NCBI GenBank assembly: GCA_017935575.1
Contig: JAGBHI010000013.1
Span: 1-32,696 of the forward strand
Origin: Bacteroidales bacterium
GTDB taxonomy: Bacteria > Bacteroidota > Bacteroidia > Bacteroidales > G3-4614
Direction of reading: 5' to 3'
Length of the DNA: 32,696 nucleotides
This document shows, piece after piece, positions 9,789-19,813 of this stretch. Position 1 is the first letter of the stretch, and every line of letters starts with the position of its first letter. Under the pieces are notes generated by a model. It saw nothing but the letters and a program-made list of their open reading frames with translations. It was not told the DNA's origin and searched no databases. A program made the translations under genes and the position numbers.

Positions 9789-11762
9789 ATGAAGACTAAT
9801 TTGAGTTCTCAAATTAAATTAGAGAGAGTTCCTAAAAGATATTATTGTCCTGATAATGTCCTTGAACTTACCGCTCTATCAAGATTTGAGAAGGTTTTTA
9901 CCGAAGTTTATGAGAGTGCTGACGGTGGCGCTGCTCATGTTGCCAAAAAAATTGCGACTATCATTGAAAAATGCAATGCTGAAAATCGCAAATGTGTAAT
10001 GGCTCTTGGTTGGGGTCTTGGAACACATGTGGTTTACCGAGAGTTGGTTGAAATGCATAAAGCTAATGGCTTCAGTTTTGCCAACACAATTGTTTTCAAT
10101 GTGAGCGAATTTTACCCTGCTATTGAAGGAGAAAAGAGCACATTAAGCATCTTAAAAGAGGTTTTCATAGATAATGTTGATATAAAACCTGAAAACGTAT
10201 TCTCTCCTGAGGCTGCTGAAAACGTATTTGAGTATTGCAAACAATACGAAGAGGCTATTACAAAATTAGGAGGATTGGATATTACACTTCTTGAGTTAGG
10301 GCAATCAGGTTCTCTATCTTTCAACGAACCTGGTTCTCAATTGAGTTCAACAACTCGTTTAATGCTTTTAAGCAAAGATTCTCAAAATCTTGTTTCAAAA
10401 GTATTCCAAACCAACGACAAAGGTGTTAGTAGCGCAATAACAATGGGTATATCTACTCTATTGAATGCAAAAGAGACTTTTGTTGTAGGTTGGGGCGAAG
10501 AGATTGCGGCAAGTTTAAAATCGGCAGTAGAGGGACCCGTTACCGATGCTGTTCCTGCAAGTTTCCTACAAACAGTAAAACGTGCTCGCTTTGTTGTTGA
10601 CCTCGCAGCAGCAGAGAAATTGACACGTATAAGCAAACCCTGGTTGGTATCATCTTGCGAATGGACAGATCAACTTATACGTCGTGCTATTGTTTGGCTA
10701 TGCCATGTTACAGGCAAACCAATTCTTAAACTTACCAACAAAGATTATAATGACCACGGTTTAAGCGAGTTACTTGCACTATACAAATCGGCGTATGAAG
10801 TAAACATTAAGATTTTCAACGATTTGCAACATACTATTACAGGTTGGCCCGGAGGTAAACCCAATGCAGATGACACCTACCGCCCTGAGCGCGCAAAACC
10901 ATACCCCAAAAAGGTTATTGTTTTCAGCCCTCACCCCGATGATGATGTTATCTCAATGGGGGGAACACTTCAAAGATTGGTAAATCAAAAACATGATGTA
11001 CACGTAGCATATGAAACATCAGGAAACATTGCTGTTGGTGATGAGGATATGATGCGATACGTTATGTTGATGAACAGTATTGCAGAAGACTTTGAATTTG
11101 CTACTCCCGGCATTAAAAAACGTCTTGAAGATATTGCAGCTTCAGTAGCAGCTAAGAAAGATGGAGATATGGATATTCCCGAAGCTCGCTATATGAAAGG
11201 CATGATTCGTAGAGCTGAGGCTCGTACAGCATGTTCATATATAGGAGTTAAACCTGAAAATGTTCACTTCCTTGCCCTCCCATTCTATGAGACAGGAACT
11301 ATCAAGAAAGGAGCTCTTGGACGTGCTGATGTTGACATCGTAAAGAAACTTCTTCTTGATGTTAAACCCGATCAAATGTTTGTTGCCGGCGACCTTGCAG
11401 ACCCCCATGGAACACACAGAGTTTGTTTAGACGCTGTTCTCGCGGCAATTGACGAGGTTAAAGATGAAGAGTGGATGAAGAATTGTAAAGTATGGATGTA
11501 CCGCGGAGCTTGGGCAGAATGGGATATTGACTATATTGAGATGGCAGTGCCTATCAGCCCCGAAGAGCTACGACAAAAACGCAACTCAATTCTTAAACAC
11601 CAATCACAGATGGAAAATGCTCCATTCCTCGGAAATGACGAACGCCTCTTCTGGCAACGTGCCGAGGATAGAAACAAGGCAACTGCTGAGCTATATTCTA
11701 AATTGGGATTGGCTTCGTACGAGGCAATTGAAGCTTTTGTTGAGTATCACCCTATAAGATAA
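9789..11762 (+). CDS. NagB-like (degenerate) / PIG-L deacetylase fusion protein
   Basis: This is a 657-residue two-domain protein. Residues about 30-290 follow the glucosamine-6-phosphate deaminase fold. The E. coli catalytic positions are altered: Asp72 is Ser106 (FNVSEF), Asp141 is Ser173 and His143 is Ser175, while Glu148 persists as Glu180 in FNEPGS. The phosphate loop is also changed to GWGLGT. Residues about 373-600 form a PIG-L/LmbE deacetylase with the zinc motif HPDD (382-385) plus His540 and His543 in PHGTH, so this half looks active on an N-acetylated sugar-like substrate. The two-domain architecture is known in Bacteroidota and is often annotated as NagB. By sequence the deaminase half should be inactive. 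It is divergent from intact nagB, and a hairpin follows the stop. Confidence 0.88.
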   Translation: MKTNLSSQIKLERVPKRYYCPDNVLELTALSRFEKVFTEVYESADGGAAHVAKKIATIIEKCNAENRKCVMALGWGLGTHVVYRELVEMHKANGFSFANTIVFNVSEFYPAIEGEKSTLSILKEVFIDNVDIKPENVFSPEAAENVFEYCKQYEEAITKLGGLDITLLELGQSGSLSFNEPGSQLSSTTRLMLLSKDSQNLVSKVFQTNDKGVSSAITMGISTLLNAKETFVVGWGEEIAASLKSAVEGPVTDAVPASFLQTVKRARFVVDLAAAEKLTRISKPWLVSSCEWTDQLIRRAIVWLCHVTGKPILKLTNKDYNDHGLSELLALYKSAYEVNIKIFNDLQHTITGWPGGKPNADDTYRPERAKPYPKKVIVFSPHPDDDVISMGGTLQRLVNQKHDVHVAYETSGNIAVGDEDMMRYVMLMNSIAEDFEFATPGIKKRLEDIAASVAAKKDGDMDIPEARYMKGMIRRAEARTACSYIGVKPENVHFLALPFYETGTIKKGALGRADVDIVKKLLLDVKPDQMFVAGDLADPHGTHRVCLDAVLAAIDEVKDEEWMKNCKVWMYRGAWAEWDIDYIEMAVPISPEELRQKRNSILKHQSQMENAPFLGNDERLFWQRAEDRNKATAELYSKLGLASYEAIEAFVEYHPIR

Positions 11763-11784
11763 TATAGATACGTATAATTAGATG

Positions 11785-11817
11785 TAAGAGGCTGTTTCAA
11801 TTTGTTACAGCCTCTTA
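11785..11817 (+). terminator. Hairpin after the NagB-like/PIG-L gene
   Basis: Perfect 11-base arms (11785-11795 and 11807-11817) with an 11-base loop start 23 bases past the stop. Only a weak T-run follows, so it may be a leaky terminator or an mRNA-stabilising stem before ade. Confidence 0.6.
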
Positions 11818-11827
11818 TAATTCAATA

Positions 11828-13417
11828 ATGATAAAGATGGAATATAGCATAACAGGCAATCTGGTTGACATACACAAAAAAGATATATATTCTGCAACCA
11901 TAACCATAAAAGATGGCAAAATAGCATCTGTCAAAAAAAATGATAGCGAGCAAAACAATACTATTGAAGGCTATATATTACCTGGATTTGTAGATTCTCA
12001 CTGTCATATTGAAAGCTCAATGCTAAACCCTGTTGAATTTGGGCGCAACGCTCTTAAACATGGCACATTGGCATCAGTAAGCGATCCTCACGAAATTGCC
12101 AATGTATGTGGTATAGAGGGGCTGGAATATATGCACAAATGTGCCGAAGAGAGCCCTATGAAGATATTCTACTCTTTACCCTCTTGCGTCCCGGCAGTTG
12201 ATTTTGACCCGGCAGGAGGAGTTATTGATGCAGAAACGACATCTCGTCTTATTAAAACAGACAAATATATTGCACTAAGCGAAATGATGAATGTTCCCGG
12301 TGTAATATTTAATAACCCTGAGGTTATCCAAAAGTTGAAAGCCGCAAAGGAAGCAGGGAAAATGATTGACGGACACGCACCGGGATTATCGGGAGAAAAT
12401 CTTAAAATATATACCGATGCAGGGATAGCAACAGACCATGAAGTAGCCTCTCTAAAGGAGGCAGAAGAGAAGATTGCGATGGGAATGAAAATTCAGATAC
12501 GCGAAGGAAGTTCTGCAAAATCGCTTGACACACTCATGCCTCTTATTGATAAATACCCTAATTCTGTCTTATTATGTACCGACGACTATAAGGCATATGA
12601 CTTAAAAAAGGGCTATATCAACAGAATGGTTAAAGAGGCGGTAAAAAGGGGTTGTGATATATATAATGTATTAAGAGCTGCATCACTTAATGCGGTTGAG
12701 CACTATAACCTGCCTCTTGGACTACTCAGAGAGGGAGATGATGCAGACTTTATCATTGTTGACAATCTAAAAAGCTTTAAAGTAAAAGCTTCATACATAA
12801 AGGGAGAAAAGGTATCAGAACTTGAATACAAGGCTATTGATAAAACTATAAACAATTTTGAGGCAGAGGCTATAAATGCATCAGACATACCTGAACCCGA
12901 TAACAATCACATAATAGGGATTGTAGAAGATTCTCTCTACACAAAGCATCTTAGCATAAACGATGTTACTGACAGACTAAACAAAATTATCTGTTATAAC
13001 AGATACCAGAAAGGGGCAATACCTGCATCAGCACTTATTGAGGGGCTTAATTTAAGATTTGGCGCATTTGGCTCTACCGTTGGTCATGACAGCCATAATA
13101 TTACCGTTGCCGGTTATGATGATGAATCAATAGCAAAAGTTGTTGAAGCAATTGTCGATATGAAAGGAGGTATGGCGGTATGGGACGGCAGAGAACTATA
13201 CACACTACCTCTACCTGTTGGCGGATTGATGTCAAACAAATCAATTGATGAAGTTGAGGCAGATTATAAGATTCTTCACGATAAAATTACCAGCTTAGGT
13301 TGCTCGCTTACTTCACCTCTGATGACATTGGCGTTTATGTCTTTACCTGTTATTCCCTCTCTTAAATTAACCGCAAACGGACTTTTTGATGTTGATAAAT
13401 TTAAGTTTGTAAAGTAA
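11828..13417 (+). CDS. ade: Adenine deaminase
   Basis: This amidohydrolase-superfamily enzyme converts adenine to hypoxanthine and ammonia for purine salvage. Metal-site and family motifs are present: DSHCHIESSM at about 56-65, SDPHEIANVCG, DGHAPGLSG and CTDDY. The C-terminal adenine-deaminase domain includes VGHDSHN and the glycine-rich GGMAVWDG. At 529 residues it is somewhat shorter than E. coli Ade. The first ATG (11828) is followed three codons later by another at 11837 (MEYSITG), which may be the true start. It shares the strand with the NagB-like/PIG-L gene but is separated by a hairpin, so read-through is uncertain. A perfect intrinsic terminator follows the stop. Confidence 0.93.
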   Translation: MIKMEYSITGNLVDIHKKDIYSATITIKDGKIASVKKNDSEQNNTIEGYILPGFVDSHCHIESSMLNPVEFGRNALKHGTLASVSDPHEIANVCGIEGLEYMHKCAEESPMKIFYSLPSCVPAVDFDPAGGVIDAETTSRLIKTDKYIALSEMMNVPGVIFNNPEVIQKLKAAKEAGKMIDGHAPGLSGENLKIYTDAGIATDHEVASLKEAEEKIAMGMKIQIREGSSAKSLDTLMPLIDKYPNSVLLCTDDYKAYDLKKGYINRMVKEAVKRGCDIYNVLRAASLNAVEHYNLPLGLLREGDDADFIIVDNLKSFKVKASYIKGEKVSELEYKAIDKTINNFEAEAINASDIPEPDNNHIIGIVEDSLYTKHLSINDVTDRLNKIICYNRYQKGAIPASALIEGLNLRFGAFGSTVGHDSHNITVAGYDDESIAKVVEAIVDMKGGMAVWDGRELYTLPLPVGGLMSNKSIDEVEADYKILHDKITSLGCSLTSPLMTLAFMSLPVIPSLKLTANGLFDVDKFKFVK

Positions 13418-13436
13418 GTTTTTAACCTATTATAAT

Positions 13437-13474
13437 AGGGAGTGTCTAACAAGTTTTTTAGACACTCCCTTTTT
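13437..13474 (+). terminator. Intrinsic terminator of ade
   Basis: Perfect 13-base arms (13437-13449 and 13458-13470) with an 8-base loop are followed by a T-run. The left arm and loop contain TGTCTAACAAG, which recurs inverted at the right end of the adjacent palindromic element (13583-13593), so the two may be related. Confidence 0.88.
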
Positions 13475-13478
13475 GTTA

Positions 13479-13598
13479 GAAGTTGTATAACAAGAGGGAT
13501 TTCAAGGCTTGCGTAGCCCGAAAAAGCGGAGTTTACTCGGCGTAAATGAGCATTTTGAGGGCAAGCGTAACGCAGAAATCACCTTGTTAGACAGCTTC
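13479..13598. repeat. 120-bp imperfect palindromic intergenic element
   Basis: The ends are inverted repeats: 13479-13503 against the reverse complement of 13575-13598 share GAAG-TGT-TAACAAG and GATTTC with a few mismatches and one indel. The core (13504-13574) is richer in G+C than its surroundings and contains smaller palindromes such as TTTAC-TCGGC-GTAAA. No open frame spans it. It lies between convergent ade and gyrB. It looks like a REP- or MITE-like dispersed element, but only one copy is in this window. Confidence 0.55.
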
Positions 13599-13627
13599 AT
13601 TGGTACTATTCTATATTTTTAATATTC

Positions 13628-15653
<2,026 letters not shown>

Positions 15654-15664
15654 CTACACATCTA

Positions 15665-15697
15665 CAAAGATACAAAATTTTATCGTAAAATCACAAA
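15665..15697 (-). promoter_or_regulatory. gyrB: gyrB promoter
   Basis: The minus strand carries TATCTTTG (15665-15672), a perfect -7 element, and TTTG (15694-15697) 21 bases upstream as the -33 element. The predicted leader is about 80 bases. Confidence 0.72.
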
Positions 15698-15732
15698 AAA
15701 TAAGGCACAGTTTTTTTATAAAACAATGCCTT
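15694..15732 (-). terminator. Intrinsic terminator of the metK-antiporter-protease-barrel unit
   Basis: Read on the minus strand, AAGGCA (15732-15727) pairs with TGCCTT (15707-15702), and an inner GTTTT/AAAAC stem forms after a 2-base internal loop. ATTTTTTG follows directly. It lies 33 bases past the stop of the barrel gene and overlaps the gyrB -33 region. Confidence 0.75.
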
Positions 15733-15764
15733 TTTATTTGTTTGTTTTGGAGTTAGCAATAATT

Positions 15765-16637
15765 CTAAAATCCAAAAGAATAACGAATAAGCAACCCTAT
15801 TGCAAAGGTGCGGATATTATCGTCAGTTATAGCAGTTCTTTTATCTCCCACGTTTACATCTGCACCCCATATGGGAGTGTAATTCAAATTACCTCCGTCA
15901 TATTGTAATTGAGGCACCAGTTCTCCTCTGTCATACAGGGTACACAAACCGTACTCGCCATGAAATCCAAGATAAAGTATATTCTGTTCATTCCAGTCCC
16001 AACTCCACCCTATCTCTGCTGTAAGAGTTGTATTTACTTTTAACTTATAATCCTCGTCTATTTCCGAATTGTAGTATGTTCCAAAGCCATGCTGAGGCAT
16101 ATCTGTATATGTAACATTCTCATGAGGGAAATATCCTTGAGTCTTTAACTCTTCAAAGTATAGTTCACTTCCACTCTTTACCGGAATACCTACTTTGGCT
16201 CCTAATCTGATATAAAATCCGCTATTAAAGCGGTACTGAGCAAAAATAGGAATATTGAAATAGAGAGCTCTCTGACGCTCTTCAAGATTTTTATAACTGT
16301 ATGAAAATATCATTTCATCGGCCTTGCCAGATATTAATGAATTTGCATAAGTATTATAACTGTCCGAAAATGAATCAAAACGAGATGATGATTGATACAT
16401 TTTTATCTCGGCTCCAACTCCTAAACTCCAATTCCAATTAAAGTGATACTGATATTTAATAGCAGCTGAGGTTCCGGGCATACCTCTCCTATCTCCTATA
16501 TTGTTTTTATAAGTAAATGGAGATAATCCTCCCATAAGTTCTACAGATATGTTATTACGTAGGTTTTGAGCTGCAACCTCAAACATTGCTACAACTACAA
16601 AAAATATTAATAAAATGTTCCTTTTCATAACATACAT
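15765..16637 (-). CDS. Outer-membrane beta-barrel protein, function unknown
   Basis: This 290-residue protein has a signal peptide (residues 4-23, cleavage before Gln24). The rest is rich in alternating aromatic and polar strands, such as the NWNWSLGVGAEIKMY stretch, and ends in Phe, the usual terminal residue of outer-membrane barrels. It resembles porin-like or PorT-like barrel proteins of Bacteroidota, but I cannot name a family with confidence. Its ATG at 16637 overlaps the protease stop by one base (TAATG), so translation is probably coupled. A second ATG at 16628 is the alternative start. Its placement suggests a role with the secreted protease, for example anchoring or assembly, though this is inference. 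Confidence 0.75.
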   Translation of the reverse strand: MYVMKRNILLIFFVVVAMFEVAAQNLRNNISVELMGGLSPFTYKNNIGDRRGMPGTSAAIKYQYHFNWNWSLGVGAEIKMYQSSSRFDSFSDSYNTYANSLISGKADEMIFSYSYKNLEERQRALYFNIPIFAQYRFNSGFYIRLGAKVGIPVKSGSELYFEELKTQGYFPHENVTYTDMPQHGFGTYYNSEIDEDYKLKVNTTLTAEIGWSWDWNEQNILYLGFHGEYGLCTLYDRGELVPQLQYDGGNLNYTPIWGADVNVGDKRTAITDDNIRTFAIGLLIRYSFGF

Positions 16638-19600
16638 TATTTAACCATTATCTTTATTGTTTTGGTTTCTCCTCCCGATATTACAACATTAATTATGTAT
16701 GTTCCCGATACATTTGGAGCCTTCAATATATTATCTCCGACATTAACTTGCAAAGGAGAGGTTTGTCCCATCATATCACTTATATATGCTAAAACTTCTC
16801 TACCATCAGAAATATTTATATTCAGATTTATATCTCCTCCTCGCTCCACTAACTGAGGATAGAGGTGAATTTTTTCGATATCCGTTTCATAAATATATGA
16901 ACAACTCTTTAACCAAATGCCTTCTGCTGTTTGCAACTCTACAACATAATCATCGCCATTCAAGGCATCATTGGTAGTAATGTACTGCGATAAGTATGGT
17001 AATTTCTCTCCATTTTTATACCATACATATTGCATAAATTCCAAACCACCATTTACTGCAGGATTATTTACCACTGTAATAACATCGTCCCACCTCTTTA
17101 TAATTATATTTTGAGGTAATTTATATATATACAACTCTGAAACAGAGGTGTTCTCCCCGCTTTCCGATATAACTGTTATTGGGATATCAAATTTACCTCC
17201 TACCGAGATATCTTTTTCATAATTTGTTCTTTCTTCTCCATCAATTAATATCGTAGCATTATCTTTTGGAGTAACAACTATCTGAACATTTTCGTTTGAA
17301 CAATCTGCCGAATAATTATATATATCTTCGTCGGGAGATATTATCACTCCGTTTATTGTCAGGCTCTCTATTTGAGCATTATAACTTTTATCTGAAAGAT
17401 TAAACTCATATCTATCGCTCTTATATAATCCACAATCTCCATAATCAGCCTCTACCGAATATAAATACTTCTCTCCCTTTTGAAGATTTTCATCTGAATA
17501 TTTATATTCTCCGCTTGAAACTGTAGATAGCAAATTATCGTCCCTATATATATTGTATTTTTTAGGGGTAACAAATGGAACGGGTATTGACGATGCCACT
17601 ATCGCTGATTCTTGTTCTGAATTTTCAACATACTCCTCCCGTTCAATACCGTTTGTCATATAGAGTTTTAGATAAAAATTATTGTTACCAAACGTATCCC
17701 AGCTATATCCATCTTCGGATATCACATTACCTTTACCCTCTACAGCAGAGGCATCGTCTATGGCAACCATATAGGATTCAGCCTTATTTACTCTTAAAGC
17801 GCATATTAGAGGCTCATTTGATGAAATTATATATGGAGTCTCAAGTTTAAGAATTACAAGTTCATCTTTTGATGATGTATCAATATCCTGAGTGAATATT
17901 CTATTCCCTTGTTTGATATAGAGGGTATATGATGTATTTGCCAACCTATAAAACTCAACCTGTTCAATTGCATATCCATTAACTTCAGCAATATCTTCCC
18001 GGTACCATCTCTGCCCAAAATAGATAGGGGAAGATAGGTTTTTAAACGACACCTTGTTTGCCGCCTTACCACTACCCCAAAATACCTTTTGCATAGTTTT
18101 AGGGAGCTTCCACTCTATATCAACCTCATTCTCTCCTTTTCGTTTTATAGTATCTATTTGAGGGGTAGAAGTTGGGTGTTTAATTGCTACAGCCTGTTCA
18201 CTTTTAGACGACGATACTCCATCATTATAATATGCCGACACTTGGTATATATGTTTTCCCACATATAAATTATGTTCTTTAAACTCCGGCACAATTGGGC
18301 GCTCAACAATTACTCCGTTACGATATACTACATAATTCAATGGAGTCTCCTTTACCGGTTGCCACGACAAATAGACATCTGAGGAGTTGTTTTCTGCCTT
18401 AATTGTTAACCCTTTAGGAGCAGGCTTTGTATCATCTTTTCGTCTTCCTGACATTTTTGTAACTCCACTATTAAACGGATCAAGATATTTTGATATATGA
18501 GTCCAAAAACGCTCTATTTTGCCATAATAGTTACTCCCCGATGGTGTTGTACATGATGAGCTACCTCCTGTAAGAGAACCAACTATATTCTTTTCTTGAT
18601 TAAAAAGAGGAGACCCCGATGAACCTTTTTCCGTTGCAGAGTGTCCATTTAACGTTCTGGAGAAAGAGACAAGCCAATGGGCATTTATGCCACCTTCTGG
18701 TTTTGTCCATGTATCGCTCGTTGCGGGAGATATAAATGTTGATATTTTCTTAACCACACCTTTGGGGTGATGTATGCACACTCCCGACTGCGCTGGTTTA
18801 GATGCTATATCCCAGCCATTAAAATAGGGTAAAAAATCAGATGGCAAATTGCTATCAAGCAATAGTAATGCCTGATCAAGTCCCTCTGACGAATATAATG
18901 ATGACCCCGCAAGTAATGAACAGCCTGTTAATGTTACTGTTGGTTTAACCTCCTCACTTCCACACTCGGTAGATTCATAATTAAAGTAAAAAAGTGATTG
19001 TTTTAATTCCTCTTCAGTTACTGTCTGAGAAGAACTTTCAAGGCAATGGAATGCAGTATAGATATATGGTGTAAAATCTTGTGCCGTATTATTCAACAAT
19101 GATGCTGTACAGAGATATGAATATGCTCCTATTGTTGTTACCATCTTGACAACACCATCTTTTTCATCTCGCCATGCTTCACCCTCTTCACACTCAACAT
19201 CAATCATACAGGAGGTTTCTGATGATGTTGATACTTTCAGATTTTTATAACCATAGCAGATTTTTTCAATTTTAATTTCGGGTTTCTCGTGTAGCGAGGG
19301 AGAGAAGTACTCTAATATGAGATTGTCTCCTGCTACAAACTCCGATGCAAATATCCCTCCCTCGGGATTTGTCTCATGTGTATAGGCTCCCAATAGATGA
19401 GAATTATCTCCACTATATATAAATAATTTTCCGTCTTTGGGTATTCTGAATGATGAGTAGTATAATGATATTGCTAAAGCACCTTTTGATTCTATTTTTA
19501 ATCGACATAAATTTTCTCCCGACCTAAGTGTTTCCCACTCTCCATCTTCTGTCAACGAAAGCCCTGCCATAAGATTTATACCAACACGCTCAGGCATACC

Positions 19601-19804
19601 ATCATACAACTCCTCATCATCAATAAGCTGTTGTATTGTAAACGGATTATTAATTTGATGACTCTTTAACTCTTTTGAAGATTTTAAAATAGAATTACCT
19701 TTCTGCCAACTTAGGGGTATTCCTCCAAAACTAATTTGCGCATATAAAATATGAACAAATAATGAGGCAACAAGGATAGAAAAGAACCTGAATTGATAAC
19801 TCAT
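16637..19804 (-). CDS. Secreted trypsin-fold serine endopeptidase with T9SS type A sorting domain
   Basis: This 1055-residue protein has a signal peptide ending near Ala22. Residues about 200-440 hold a chymotrypsin-fold protease resembling lysyl endopeptidases. The triad is His253 (TAFHC), Asp310 (LDQALL) and Ser396 (KGSSGSP), with many cysteines that may pair. A fibronectin type III-like domain follows at about 460-545. Next come a beta-sandwich region (about 590-720), a cadherin-like domain (about 808-895, LTINGVIISPD) and an Ig-like segment. Residues about 975-1055 form a T9SS type A sorting domain ending in GTYIINV and KTIKIMVK. It should be exported across the outer membrane and attached or released. 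It lies 9 bases after the antiporter stop and is coupled to the barrel gene. Where lysyl endopeptidases carry the S1 Asp, this protein seems to have Asn425, so specificity may differ. Confidence 0.87.
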   Translation of the reverse strand: MSYQFRFFSILVASLFVHILYAQISFGGIPLSWQKGNSILKSSKELKSHQINNPFTIQQLIDDEELYDGMPERVGINLMAGLSLTEDGEWETLRSGENLCRLKIESKGALAISLYYSSFRIPKDGKLFIYSGDNSHLLGAYTHETNPEGGIFASEFVAGDNLILEYFSPSLHEKPEIKIEKICYGYKNLKVSTSSETSCMIDVECEEGEAWRDEKDGVVKMVTTIGAYSYLCTASLLNNTAQDFTPYIYTAFHCLESSSQTVTEEELKQSLFYFNYESTECGSEEVKPTVTLTGCSLLAGSSLYSSEGLDQALLLLDSNLPSDFLPYFNGWDIASKPAQSGVCIHHPKGVVKKISTFISPATSDTWTKPEGGINAHWLVSFSRTLNGHSATEKGSSGSPLFNQEKNIVGSLTGGSSSCTTPSGSNYYGKIERFWTHISKYLDPFNSGVTKMSGRRKDDTKPAPKGLTIKAENNSSDVYLSWQPVKETPLNYVVYRNGVIVERPIVPEFKEHNLYVGKHIYQVSAYYNDGVSSSKSEQAVAIKHPTSTPQIDTIKRKGENEVDIEWKLPKTMQKVFWGSGKAANKVSFKNLSSPIYFGQRWYREDIAEVNGYAIEQVEFYRLANTSYTLYIKQGNRIFTQDIDTSSKDELVILKLETPYIISSNEPLICALRVNKAESYMVAIDDASAVEGKGNVISEDGYSWDTFGNNNFYLKLYMTNGIEREEYVENSEQESAIVASSIPVPFVTPKKYNIYRDDNLLSTVSSGEYKYSDENLQKGEKYLYSVEADYGDCGLYKSDRYEFNLSDKSYNAQIESLTINGVIISPDEDIYNYSADCSNENVQIVVTPKDNATILIDGEERTNYEKDISVGGKFDIPITVISESGENTSVSELYIYKLPQNIIIKRWDDVITVVNNPAVNGGLEFMQYVWYKNGEKLPYLSQYITTNDALNGDDYVVELQTAEGIWLKSCSYIYETDIEKIHLYPQLVERGGDINLNINISDGREVLAYISDMMGQTSPLQVNVGDNILKAPNVSGTYIINVVISGGETKTIKIMVK

Positions 19805-19813
19805 ATCGGAATA

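Noticed and set aside
13480..13600. Small RNA or tRNA-like gene
   Set aside because: The palindrome does not fold into a cloverleaf, and I see no tRNA T-loop consensus or promoter in front of it. A repeat element explains the inverted ends better.
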